DNA of 64,000 nucleotides from Heterobasidion occidentale. Its lineage: Eukaryota; Basidiomycota; Agaricomycetes; Russulales; Bondarzewiaceae. The notes beneath the pieces are model-generated. The model was not told the DNA's origin, did no database searches, and was given only the letters and a program-made list of their open reading frames with translations. Of this stretch, positions 10,147 through 21,830 are shown in pieces. The position numbers were made by a program, and so were the translations under genes. Position 1 is the stretch's first letter. The number at the start of each line of letters is the position of its first letter. The stretch lies in contig JBCAQO010000006.1 in the NCBI GenBank assembly GCA_039111635.1, positions 2,480,001 to 2,544,000 on the forward strand. Direction: 5' to 3'.

Positions 10147-13100
10147 ATGCCTACGACGTGTCCTCGTATGCAGTCATCTGGGGCTTGCTCAGACGAAGCA
10201 TGCGTATACGACCACGACCTCATACTTTGCGAGCCATGCACCCGCGTTTTTACCAGTGCTTTGGCCTATGAAGCCCATATCCGAGAAGAGAAGCACCGTA
10301 GAGTCGTATCTGGAGCATTCAAAATATTCCGCTGTCCAACATGCAGCATAAATGTAGTTGGGCAGCGTGGCTGGAAAGAGCACCTTGGTGGTCGGCGTCA
10401 CCGCTTGCAAACTCAGCGAGTAGGTGCTCCATCCGATGTGCAGTCAGAATATCCTTTCGCCCCTCCTGGACAAACTCATTGCCAGCTATGCGACACTTTT
10501 GTTGATGATAACCTCTTGGCAATACACGTTACTCAGCCCGCTCACAAGCGTCGAGGAAGGTTCGCTGCTTACAAGGCTGCCTTTGACGAGGCTTCCAAGG
10601 ACAGACATGGCGTGACAATGTTCTCACGCCGAACACGGCATCGACTTCGGTATTGTTGAGTTGCACGAAGCGGAAGGGAACGTGCGAATCGAGCTCAAGA
10701 TTCAGGCAACCAGTCCTTCATCCCAAATCAAAATTACGGACGTCAAACTGGCTTCGACTGCGTTTTCCTTGACTACCGCATCTCCGTATGCGCTTTTACA
10801 TTTGAACGTTGCTCGGCTCATGATACTGTGTCCCAGGTTCGCTTTTACAGCTCCCAATTCCTCTGCTCTGCAGAATGGTCATGAAATGAGACTATACATT
10901 ACCTTCAAGCAGTCTTTACGTGGGCGTTACGAAGACCGGCTTGAGATCACCTTCGAGAATACTAGCCTCGGAAAACGTTTTATCTTCGTCCGCGCCCTCA
11001 AAGCTGTCGTGGGCAGCAAGGTAGACTACGAGACCCTGAAGCCTACCACTCCGTATGTGCCGCGGAAGGCAAGAGAGCGTGTTCCGGAGACTGAGGTCCT
11101 TTCGGGCGATCCGCCACCGGCCATCAACGCCATCAAGTGGGTAGTTTCGCTACCCAAAGCACCTATCCCAGCATCTATCTCTTCCATCTTGTCTACTGGT
11201 TCTGTCTCGAACATCCTCAAGCAGTTCAAGAGGAAAGTCTTGCCGGAAATTTTGGACGTCAATTCCTATCCCGTCCACTTCAAGTCTCTAATCTGGGTTG
11301 AAGAGAACAGAATGGAGTAAGTCTCGTCTCCAAGTGATTAACCGAACTACCCTCACGCGTTCCACTTGAGACATGACCTCCACATCTTTGATATGTACAA
11401 CTCTCTACTCGTTTTTAAGGGCGCGTCCTACCGGTCAGTGATCTTGAGGTAATTTATTGAAGTTTACACTGACCTTATTGTGAAGTTTGGAGGTTCCTGG
11501 GCTCGCAGAAAAGCGTCCAAGCGTTCAGATAGGTTCGTTGGTTATCTTACATCTATACAGTCTTGATGGGTCTGACGTGGACTCAGGCGATTCCATCCTT
11601 GTACAACGCCATGGTGCTAACAGCGGAAAATGGTTCGACGGCCGCGTTCACTTTGTCCACAAGGAAGCAGTCGGGCTCATGTTCCACAAATCGTTTTCAA
11701 ATCATGACAAGAACCAGCGGTTTGACGTGCGCTTCAGATTGAATAGGCACCCCCTACGACGGCAGCACCAAGCCTTGGGCAGCACATTCACTCTGGAACA
11801 TCTATTGTTTCCGGTCAAACTACACGTCCGCACCAGGACGGAGGATGCCACTGTCATCACGCCGCATAATCGGATTCTGGCGGACAACTCTCGTCAGTTG
11901 GACGCTGTGAGCGCTATTGTGAACAACCCACCTGGCTCTGTTCCTTTTGTTGTTTTTGGCCCGTAAGAATTTTCTTCTGCTTTCTTCAACTTCCTTTGAT
12001 CTTATCGTTTTATATAGACCAGGAACAGGAAAAACCGTCACGATTGTCGAATCAATTTTTCAAGTATTAGATGCTAATCCTCAAGCCCGGATCCTTGCAT
12101 GCGCTCCAAGCAACTCTGCTGCTGATCTTATTGCGAGCAGACTCATGTCTCTTGGAACCGCAAAGCTCTTCCGGTTCTATGCTCCTAGTCGAGTTAAGGA
12201 AAAAGTTCCAGATGAGTTGCTGCCATTCACACGCACCAATCCTGGTGGCTATTTTACTTTGCCGGATAAGTCGGTCCTGCCTCAATATAGCGTCATCGTT
12301 ACGACTTGCGTCTCTGCAGCATTTGCACATGGCATAGGCATGAAACGAGGGCACTTTTCCCACATATTTGTGGACGAGGCGGGGCATGCAACTGAACCGG
12401 AGGTTATGATCGCGGTCAAGACCATGGCTGATATGAGTACAAATATTGTGTTGTCTGGTGATCCGAAGCAGCTGGGACCCATCATCCGGTCTGCTGTCGC
12501 ACGGCATTTCCAGCTCGATATGAGTTACCTGGAGAGGCTCATGGATCGAGATATCTATGATACGAGGAGGGGTCATGGCGTTACGTACGTTCTATTCGCT
12601 GTTATTCTCAACCTTGATCGTCATACTTCTTCTCTAGAATCGTCAAACTGACCAAGAATTACCGTTCGCACAACGCCATCCTGAAGTATCCCAACGAACG
12701 GTTCTACGCCAATGAATTGGAATCTTGCGCAGATAAGAAACGAACAGATTTCTTCCTCGGAAGCCCTCTCCTGGTGTCTAGCAAGTTCCCAATCATCTTC
12801 CATGCTATGGCGGGGAAGGATGATCGAGAAGCCTCCTCGCCGTCGTTCTTCAACATCGAGGAGGTTTCGCAGGTCAAGGCTTACGTTGAGGCATTGCGCG
12901 CCGATACACGTTTCAAAGTCTGTAAGTGCACTGCGTCGTAGCCTCTTTGTCCATTGATATTGATAATTATATGTGTTGTAGCGGATCAGGACATAGGAAT
13001 CATAGCACCTTATCATGCCCAATGCGTCAAAATCCGCAAGTCACTCAAAGAGATCGCTGAGGAAATCAAGGTGGGCAGCGTTGAAGAGTTCCAAGGTCAA

Positions 13101-13638
13101 GTACGTCGCGTACGAGCTGTCTACTTGACTATCATTCTACTTATCACTTTTCCTGGTTTCTTTGTCTTCAGGAGCGTCGCGTGATCATTATTTCCACTGT
13201 ACGCAGCAGTAGGGATTTTGTCGAGTACGATCTCAGGCACACACTTGGGTTTGTTGCGAACCCTCGTCGCTTCAATGGTACGTCTAATCTTGCATTCTAT
13301 CTCCTCCTTTCAAGGTCTCATATATTGATCTAGTTGCGGTAACTCGCGCGCAAGCGCTGCTCATCGTCGTCGGAGATCCCCTCGTTCTATCGCTCGACCC
13401 CTTGTGGCGTTCGTTCTTGAACTACGTTCACATCAATAAGGGATGGAAAGGTGTCCCGATCACCTGGGATCCGCTCGAGCCCGTTCGGGAAGACGGCGGC
13501 TATGATGCTGAGCTGCGAGAGCAGGGCCTTGCCGATATGAATGAGTTCACTCGCAGGATGGAATCCTTGGCCTTAGGAAACATTGATGATATTGATGGGG
13601 CGGAAGACGTCGATCGACCATGGAGAGAGGCTGAGTGA
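10147..13638 (+). CDS. MOV10/SDE3-like RNA helicase with N-terminal zinc fingers
   Basis: A superfamily 1, UPF1-like RNA helicase of the MOV10/SDE3/Armitage type, a family tied to RNA silencing and transposon control. The N-terminus carries a CCCH finger (C-x8-C-x4-C-x3-H, residues 5-23) and three U1/matrin-type C2H2 fingers (CEPC, CPTC and CQLC with paired His). Helicase motifs follow: GPPGTGKT (Walker A, split by an intron), [42 protein letters not shown] and [10 protein letters not shown]. Exons: 10147-11316, 11371-11433, 11486-11962, 12018-12584, 12638-12921, 12982-13100, 13172-13277 and 13334-13638; the junctions restore the conserved motifs. One extra T at 10621-10622 breaks the first exon; without it [13 protein letters not shown] follows the fingers in frame. 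Function in silencing here is inferred from family. Confidence 0.92.
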
Positions 13639-14005
13639 TGCGGACACCCGTTACGATCTACTATTCAATGGCCCACAAGTGTTCTGACTTTATATGCACC
13701 ACAACTTATTTACTGTATCAGACCCTGCCGAATCTGTATGAATCTGATGTATGACACCTCAGCGATAGGACTTATTGACACAGTACTGCAGAGTCTAGAC
13801 ACACATGTCGGAAAATGAGTTCAGATGCGTACTGCGTACAAGTCGATCACCTGAACTTAGCATTGTGCAACATACAACATGGAAATATTATCCTTGTAAC
13901 ATATCACTACTCAGCACAACAATACATGAGACATACATAACGAACACTTCTCGCTGACCACTACATACGCGCATCGCCCTTGGTCATTGGTATCGAAAGA
14001 ATCTA
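13639..14005. other. Convergent 3' intergenic region
   Basis: The 3' ends of the helicase (+) and the proteinase inhibitor (-) face each other here. No gene is seen. Confidence 0.5.
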
Positions 14006-14547
14006 TCACTGGGTGGTGACGATGCCATCGGGCTCTGCGAGTGCATTGGATAAAAAAGGAGATGCGTAATCGTTAGTACATCTTGTGATTTGACGAGAGA
14101 AATATGAGAGGATCCGCACCAATGTAGTCAATGATGTCACCCTGGAGCGCCGTGAGGGATTGCAAGTATGCATCGGGGATCGTCGCAGAGAATCCCTAGG
14201 AAAACAAGAACGTCAGGAAAGTGTAATTGGTTGATTTACATGATATGTAATAGAGAGAGAAGGGTGCATATGGATGAAGCCCACTGACCTTCAAGACAGA
14301 GTCGTAGCGGCTGTGGACCGTGCCACCTAGAGAGAAATCATGTCAAGCTAAAGCCCCGCATTATTGAATGGATGCATATTCCGTACCGTTGGCGGCGAGG
14401 TCATCTGCTTGCCTATTGATCACGTCTTCTGAGGTGCTCGGCTTGAATACGACGATATACTCTGCGACGGGCACGACGGTACAGTGATCACAATGATCAG
14501 CCACGAAGATATTTGCTGCAAGACGATGCGCACTCACTTCCAGACAT
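14006..14547 (-). CDS. Proteinase B inhibitor, I9 family (Pbi2-like)
   Basis: A small cytosolic inhibitor of the vacuolar subtilisin-like proteinase B, related to subtilisin propeptides (inhibitor family I9). Five exons on the minus strand join in phase: 14547-14538, 14461-14387, 14326-14289, 14195-14120 and 14034-14006. The product is about 75 residues: MSGKYIVVFKPSTSEDVI, a central GGTVHSRYDSVLKGFSATI, and the C-terminal DYIEPDGIVTTQ. The YIVVFK strand, the GG..HxY turn, KGFSA and the terminal E-x-DG-x-V are the family signature. Its first coding exon is 10 nt. All introns are GT-AG, and no frame correction is needed. Yeast Pbi2 also has a role in vacuole fusion; that role is not tested here. 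Confidence 0.88.
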
Positions 14548-15325
14548 CTTGGAGGATACGGGGTTGTTTGGTGGTAAGGGTTGATATGGATAGGTGTCCT
14601 GGCGATAGCAGGACCGTGAATTCTGTTTCCAAAGAGGCGAGTGAGTGGTGCGAGTCTGAGTGCGATGGCGTCTAATAATGTGAGTGAGAGGGGTTTATAA
14701 GGAAGATGCGCAGTCTGTCCGGACGGGACTTACCTTTGGATCAATTGGGATTGCTGTGTTTGTTTCGAAAGAGCAGTGGATAGCGCCGGCGGGGACCTAT
14801 TAAGCAGATATCTGGACGATGGCCGGATGTGGCCAGGGGTCGATGACGCAATATTATGCCATGTTTGGTTTCGCGATACCTCTTCGTCAGTGGCATCACC
14901 CTGCGTTCAACGTATCGAGCATGGGTTTTCCTACTTTTCACATAGCGCAGCATGGCGCATTATAATCAGTGTCTTTTCTCCTCTTGATAATATCTCTAAA
15001 CTCCTGCAGAAAACCCTGAGAACCAAGCGGCATGTAGTCAATCATGATGACACTCTAGCTGAGTCAGGCAAGTGAGTCAACACAAACAAGCGCCTGTGCG
15101 CGTCTCCGGGTCCGTCGCGTCCCCTTGACTTCGATTAATCAACCAGCAGCTTGCCCTCAAGCTAAAGCTGCGAGAGGTGAAGTCAAAAACCTAGACCTTC
15201 TTCAACTACAACAGCTGTATATGCTGCATGCTGCGTCCTTGCTCTGGAAAAACGACGCGTTCAAGCTCAAGCTCAAGCACAAGACAAGATTCGGTGTCAA
15301 GAGATCAACATTTGTCGTACTGTCA
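14548..15325. other. Divergent intergenic region
   Basis: About 780 bp between the divergent inhibitor (-) and DNA glycosylase (+) genes. It should hold both promoters. Short open frames here have no recognisable features. Confidence 0.45.
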
Positions 15326-17352
15326 ATGCCCGTCACTCGTTCTGCAACACGCGCCGCCAGTACCGCAACTGCAACTGCTGCCGTGGCTAGGACTCCTGCA
15401 GCGCCGACCGCGCCATCGACGAAAGCGACACGTGTGACGAAGCGCAAGGCGACGTCTGAGGCAACCAACGCGTCGAGCAAGAAGAAGAAGGAAGCCAGCA
15501 AGGTCGCTGACAAGTTAGCCAATTCTGCCGTCGCAGAAGGCGATTCAGAGCCAGTGTCGGCGGAGCCCGTGCAAGCAATACCAACCCCAATACCGTCGAG
15601 CGCAGTCGCACTGCTCCCGGCAAAGCTGACATTCTCGTTTGAAGAGGCAAAGAAGCACCTCATTGAGGCGGATAATCGGTTTGCAGACATATTCCTCAGA
15701 TTGCCTTGCAGGCCCTTTGAAAAGTTAGAGAGGGTCGAGCCGTTCAGGTCGGTGTCATTTCTAGATCCTCTGTGGGATCAATGCTGACGATCATCTGCTT
15801 GGATCAACAGAACACTCACGAGCTCTATACTGTAAGCCTACGTCCCTAACGCAACCGAGGACCCCAGGCCGGCAGACACTGAAACTATTCAATAGAGGAC
15901 AACAAATATCTTGGCTCGCGGCACGGTCCATCACGCACCGTTTCCTCCGGCTCTACTTTCCCCACCTGCCTGAAAAGCCAGACCACCCGTGTGTAATCAT
16001 ACTTGACTTTTGCATTCTGCCGACTGAATGTAATCTACCTGACAACAGGGGAAATCAGGTCGAGTTGCCCTTCCCGACGCCTCAACAGGTCGCGCAAACC
16101 GAGATCGCGACCCTGAGGTCAGCCGGTCTCAGTGGGCGGAAAGCTGAATATGGTACGCACACCTTGCATAGAGTCGGCTAGGTTATGAACGCAAGACGAA
16201 TATCTCACCACGGCAAGGCGTGTAGTACAAGACCTGGCAGCTCGGTTCGCCGACGGCCGTTTGTCGGCACAGAAGGTGTTTGAAGCTGATGATGAGCAGT
16301 TATATGAGATGCTCATTGCAGTGCGGGGCATCGGGAAGGTATGTTAATTGGACGATTCGTATTGTTCTGTTGCTGAGTGGATGTGGGTATTCAGTGGACC
16401 GGTAAATTGTACTCACTCTTGGGGATATCTTCGTATTGCTCATCGTCCTCCAGTTGACATGTTTGCTATATTCTCACTCCGTCGCCCCGATATCATGCCC
16501 GCCGGCAAGAATTATTTTCCCTACACCACTCTACACCTTCTCACTTTGTTGTTTTCCCTATTCATAGGTGACCTTGGAGTCCAGCGCGGCGTCCTCCGCT
16601 GGTTCCTCTCCCTCCACAACCCGTCCTTCCGCATCGACATCTCGCCCGAGAAACTCCCAAAGGATCCGGGTGCAGACGACAATCAAGCGAAGGCCAAGGC
16701 CAACGGCAGCAATGCGAAGGCGAGACTGCTTCAACAACCCATGCCGGGTGATGAGGGAGATGAGAATGAGGACGTGCTACCTGTGTTAGGACAGAGCACA
16801 AAGGGCAAGGGAAAAGGGAAAGGGAAAACAAAATCGTCGCCTTCGCTCGATGAATCCTCTCTTTTGGCCATCCCTGTGCCTGGTCATCCCAGCTCTACGC
16901 CTCTCAAAGGTAGCACCGGCTCGCCCAAGGCATCCATCATCGTCGGCGACACGCCATCGGCGCTCGGTCTTCCGTCCATGCCTGCGCCCTTCACCCCTTC
17001 TATCAACAAGGCGCTTCAAGGCCCGCAGAATAATTTGGAGTTTGTACCTAGGCCTTTACCAGATGGTCTGACGGCCGCCGCGCTCAAGACACGGTTGGAG
17101 GGAAAGAAGAAGATAAAGTACGTGATCACCGCGTCTCGCAAGGCATGTTCATTAGCTGAGATGTGCGGGGGCTCGTTAGGGGCGCGTTATTGACTCCCCA
17201 GGAGATGGAGAGTCTTACAGAACATTGGAAGCCGTACAGAAGCATAGGTAAGTCGCTCAAATCCGCTCTGCCGCAAGGGATAGGGTTTGAATCGTGGCGT
17301 ATTTCTTCGGGCAGCTGTCTATTATATGTGGGCCCTGGCGGAAGAAAAGTGA
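15326..17352 (+). CDS. DNA-3-methyladenine glycosylase II (AlkA/Mag1, HhH-GPD)
   Basis: A base-excision repair glycosylase that removes alkylated bases in the nucleus. The N-terminus (MPVTRSATRAAS...) is Ala/Thr/Lys-rich with KKKK, a plausible nuclear signal. The HhH-GPD core follows over several exons: GQQISWLAARSI, LRSAGLSGRKAEY, the helix-hairpin-helix AVRGIGKWTVDMFAIF, and PDIMPAGDLGVQRG, where the Asp of GDLG is the expected catalytic residue. A low-complexity segment (GKGKGKGKTK) interrupts the C-terminal part before the last block PQEMESLTEHWKPYRSIAVYYMWALAEEK. The intron at 16505-16567 is of GC-AG type; using it restores PAGDLG in frame. ATG 15326 is preferred because the open stretch upstream lacks family features. 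Confidence 0.9.
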
Positions 17353-17575
17353 TTGCTTGCTGCGTCAATATCTGAAATCGATCTAACGGGCTATCTCAAA
17401 TGCATGCGAGAGAGTCAATTGAGTCGTAGTTTTTTTTAGGGCATGCTTGCCGCTTTCAGACTATCAGCAGCCTATTGCACAAGCATGCTGCCTTAATGGT
17501 AGCCATGTTTGTCTTCGTTCTGCAGCTTGGTTGATGACCTTCAGTTACGATTTGGTTTGTTTCGGCCCGCCCAGG

Positions 17576-18788
17576 TCAGTGATGTTGAGCTTGGCGACAT
17601 GCAGGTTCCGCATTGTCCTCAAATGCGTTGTACCTCTGAACTTTCAACTCCTGGTGAGCTCGGCTGACTGATCTTCTTAAATGAGGCAAGCATGCCAACA
17701 TCGTTACCACGGATTGAGAAACCCTCGATGCATATGCAAACCACATCGTTGTCAAACTCCATAGCATGAACCCCGTGCACACGCATGCTACACGTATAAT
17801 CTTCCCCACTGCTGTGTCGCCCAAGAACATTGACGCGCTCCCGCTCCCAATTGCAGGCAACAGCACTGTAAAGTTATCTCCGATTAGAATGAACGAGAAT
17901 CCTGCCTGCCCCATAGCCCCGAGCGGCATGAAAGACGTGATGACCGCCTCGTCTTTTGGATGCCCGAACACTATGAGCTTGTAAAAGTACACGCCGAGTA
18001 AAGTCAGAGAGAGCGTGAGCCCAATGAAGAGGATGCCAGTGGAAAGGGTGAGGGTGAGGAGGGCATGAGCGGGCGAGATGAGCCGAATGGCCTGTGCTAG
18101 GGGTCCGCCGGAAGAGGAGGTGGCGACGAGGGTAACCGCGGGGAAGAGCCAGCTGAGTGGCATTGACGCCAGCGAGTAATCCTGCTTTACCGCTCTACAT
18201 GATCGAGAAAGAGCATACATCGTCAATCAAGAACAGAATATGATGGAATGAAAGTGCTGACATTATGCGAACCAGACTCCAGCAGCATAGAGTTGACGCT
18301 GCGACGTCCAACCACCATAGTCCCCAGACAACATACACAAACGGCACTCCCCCAAATTTATACGCCCCATGCAAGAGCAATATCGTATCATTGATGAGCG
18401 TGTCGCCGTTGACGAGGAGCGCACCAAGATATATGCTATCCCCGGGATCATCAAGCCACTTGCCGCTGAGGAGCCGTCCGGCGGAGCCAACCGTGAGGAG
18501 GACGAAGAAGACGAGATTAAGAAAAAAGAATATAGCACTGAAGACTTTGCTGGGTGCAGTGGAATCCCCATAAGGGGGGTTTGGGGGAGGGATTGAGATA
18601 ATGCCTGTCCCTGCGGAAGAAATAAGTTTAAGCAATGGAAGCGTTCAGGGCACTCACCCATGACCATTGTAGACCAAACCAAATTGAAACCACTATGGTA
18701 ATACATTAACAGAAACCCCGGGGGATCCAAGTTTTGCGATAAAGACCGCACAGACTTACCGAATAAGATATTCGGGACTATCTGCCAT
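17576..18788 (-). CDS. SSU1-like sulfite/C4-dicarboxylate (TehA/SLAC1 family) transporter
   Basis: A multi-pass plasma-membrane transporter of the TDT/SLAC1 superfamily, whose yeast member Ssu1 exports sulfite. Exons on the minus strand: 18788-18760 (MADSPEYLI), 18692-18658, 18610-18262 and 18194-17576. They give NLVWSTMVMGTGIIS, the signature near the first helix, then a hydrophobic FFFLNLVFFVLLT, GDSIYLGALLVNGDTLIN, WGLWWLDVAAS, MPLSWLFPAVTLVATSSSGG and ITSFMPLGAMGQAGFSFI, all in the family order. The last helix (CVCTGFMLWSLTTMWFAYA) is not followed by the usual C-terminal WG...PNGV segment. The end is therefore either diverged, mis-spliced in this model or affected by an indel. Substrate is inferred from family only. 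Confidence 0.82.
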
Positions 18789-19917
18789 GTGCGAAGAAAT
18801 TCTATACCACTGACGGGAACGAAAAAAGATGGAGGTGCTTCGCACATGTGCCAGAACTTATACCGTAGTGCCACGCCGAGTTGTGTGCCCAGACTGAGTC
18901 GTGTCTAACACCTTTCATCTGCTTAAAATGACCTGTGTCTTCTTTCAAGGCTTTTTTTTTTGGCATCAAATCAGCAAACAAGACGCAGAGTTCTGTGGTT
19001 TTTAAAACGTGAAAGGGAATGCGCCCATACATTGCTATGATTAAACCAGCGAGCAGTCATCGCGGAATGTGCACCTTTCGCCTCGTTGGGTGCTTGCACG
19101 CACAAGAAGACTGGCTTTCCCTTGTTGGCGCTGTATCGATCGGGCAACAACCCGCCGGAAATGACACAGATCGATCTCACTGCTTGTATGCATGCATGTA
19201 TGCGCACATGGGCACATATGCGTGAGTATCGTACGGAGGTCATACATGAGAAAAGAGAACTCACAAGTTCAGTGATGAAAAGCTAGTGTGCGACAATTAG
19301 CATCTGGCAGTACTTCATACTAGGGAGTTCCAGAGTGAGCCAAAGCATGGTTTCTCTTTGGAGGAAGGAGAGAAGATGGATGTTCGTAAAGAGGAGAGAG
19401 GGGGACAAAGGCAACGCGTTTCTAGAGCGTCAATCAACAGCACGCTCAACGCACCACATAGCCCGGACCTGAAGCTTGAAGCTTGAAGGCATGAACAGCG
19501 AGAAGATGCAGGAGTTAGAGAAGCAAAACCAGAGGGATGCTCGAAGATGAGAGAGGGCAGCCGTGCTGATGACCCGTCTGCTCGGCCTCTCGTCACAACC
19601 AGCAGCCTACAGTTGCTGAAAACGCCAATGTCATGAGGCCGCGATAGAGCTTGATGGAACCCATCTTCACCGTTCCGTATCGTCAACGCACCAGAGAAAT
19701 CTTATTCTTGGAAAAGGCCAAGCTTGCGGAGGAGGCCAATGATCGGACACAATCCCGACGCCAAGCAGCGTCACGGATTCGGAGATGCACGTGCGCTACG
19801 CAATGGGAGGATTTTACGTAACCGGCGCCCTCCCGTCGATCCCCTCAAATTGGGAAACGTCCTCCGACTCCTCTCTCATCCGATACTGCATCGCCCTTTA
19901 CCCATCGAAAATTTACC
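18789..19917. other. Divergent intergenic region
   Basis: About 1.1 kb between the transporter (-) and aldolase (+). It contains a T-run near 18952 and GAAGCTT copies near 19470-19487. No gene is supported; open frames on both strands lack recognisable features. Confidence 0.45.
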
Positions 19918-21646
19918 ATGGGAATCCTCGACATCGTCCCGGTATGTTTTGTTCTCTAGATTTTATGTCGGATAAAAGATGTCCGATGATTTAACGTACA
20001 TAACTTCCATAGGCTGGTGTTTTGACTGGCGAGAATGTTCGCAAGTTGTTCGATTATGCTAAGGAGCACAAGGTATGTTAGATGGAAAGATCGAGGCATT
20101 CACAAGGCTGATAAAGATTCTCCGTGTCATGGTAGTTTGCTATCCCAGTACGTAGATGGGTCTTTCTTTCAATGATCTCACCACTAAATCATCTTCATAT
20201 CTCTAGGCGATCGTAAGTGTCCCGTATCTGCACAAACAGCTCATCTCTAACACGATACGTGATAGAATGTGACCTCCTCGTCCACTGCGAACGCCGTTCT
20301 CGAGGCTGCCCGGTACTTATCAGTCTCCAAACGCAGCTCACACCCACTCTGATCAGGCTACAGCGACATCAAGTCGCCTATCATCCTCCAGGTCTCACAA
20401 GGCGGCAGTGCCTACTTCGCTGGCAAGGGCCTGGCCAACGATAAGCAGCAGGCATCTATTATTGGTGCCGTCGCCGCCGCCCACCACATCCGTACCGTCG
20501 CCAAGGCGTACGGCGTGTAAGCCTTTCTCTAGTCCTTCGTCAAGAATCCTTTCGAACTTATCATATCCGCACTCCCTTTCGACAGCCCTGTCGTTCTTCA
20601 CTCGGATCACTGTGCCGAGAAGCTCCTTCCTTGGTTCGATGGAATGCTCGCTGCCGACGAAGAGTACTTCAAGCAACACCAAGCCGCTCTTCTCCTCCCA
20701 CATGCTTGACCTCTCCGAGGAACCGAAGGAGCAGAACATCGCGACCTGCGTGAAGTATTTCAAGCGCATGGCTCCCATCGGCCTCTGGCTCGAGATGGAA
20801 ATCGGTATCACTGGCGGTGAGGAAGACGGCGTTGACAACACCGGCGTGGACAACAACAGCCTGTACACGCAGCCTGAAGACGTTTACGAGGTCTACGAGG
20901 CGCTCAGCAAGATCAGTCCCAATTTCAGCATCGCGGCGGCTTTCGGAAACGTGCACGGCGTGTACAAGCCCGGCAATGTCAAGCTGCACCCGGAGCTCCT
21001 TGCAAAGCACCAGGCGTACACGAAGGAGAAAACCGGTGGGAAGGTCGAGCAGCCCTTGTATGTCGCATGCCTTGGGCATTTTCAGATGCTGAATAGTTAT
21101 TCACGTGAATTCCCAGGTTCCTTGTCTTCCACGGCGGATCCGGCTCTACTAAAGAGGAAATCAAGACTGCTGTCGGCAATGGTGTGGTGAAGATGAATGT
21201 TGACACCGGTGCGCCTTATTTTGTAACCTGATTCATCAACCGTCTCTCATGCTGATTCAATGACGGATAGACACTCAGTTCGCATACCTCGCTGGTATCA
21301 GGGTATGCATTTCGGTTTAGACAAATGGCCATCATTCCTCTTACCACCATCTCTTCTACCCAGGACTTCGTTCTCAACAAGAAGGAATACCTGCTGTCCC
21401 AGGTCGGTAACCCCGACGGCGCTGACAAGCCCAACAAGAAGGTTAGCAACATGCAACCATTGCTTCACGCATCAGTCACTAATATTAGGCATAGTTCTAC
21501 GACCCGCGTATCTGGGTTCGTGAGGGCGAAAAGACCTTGTCTGTCCGCGTCAAGGAGGCTTGTTCCGATCTCGGCAACACCAGTAAGTTATCGAACATCT
21601 ACTTTTGACGATGTTGGATAAATCGATCATTTCAGATCGTCTGTAA
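19918..21646 (+). CDS. FBA1: Fructose-bisphosphate aldolase, class II
   Basis: The zinc-dependent glycolytic aldolase that cleaves fructose-1,6-bisphosphate to two triose phosphates. Spliced exons give MGILDIVP, AGVLTGENVRKLFDYAKEHK, FAIP (12-nt exon, 20136-20147), AI (6-nt exon, 20207-20212), NVTSSSTANAVLEAAR, DIKSPIILQVSQGG, VVLHSDHCAEKLLPW (Zn-ligand His), SSHMLDLSEEP, LEMEIGITGGEEDG, FHGGSGSTKEEI and MNVDTDTQFAYLAGI, ending NTNRL and TAA. This is complete for the fungal class II enzyme. At 20680 two bases are missing between KQH and KPLFSSHM, where the conserved Gly should be. Because the enzyme is essential and otherwise perfectly conserved, this is probably a sequence error. Exon starts include 20266, 20364 and 20586. 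Confidence 0.95.
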
Positions 21647-21830
21647 ACACGCGATACATACGTGCAAATTAAAGGGGACGGAGAGAAGAAGTCAATGCAA
21701 TAGATGTGTTTCCCATGAAGATGTTGTATTCGTGTAGCCTGGGTTTGTATGGTGTTGGTTTAAACACATGTCTACTTACGGAATCGTAGTATTCTCCCAA
21801 TATCGCTGGGTGGCTTATGCATGATAGCAT

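Noticed and set aside
10147..10660. Zinc-finger protein as a separate gene ending at 10659
   Set aside because: The stop is produced by one extra T; the conserved [13 protein letters not shown] segment follows at once in the next frame and leads into the helicase.
19315..19686. 123-codon - frame upstream of the aldolase
   Set aside because: No recognisable feature; lies in the expected promoter region.
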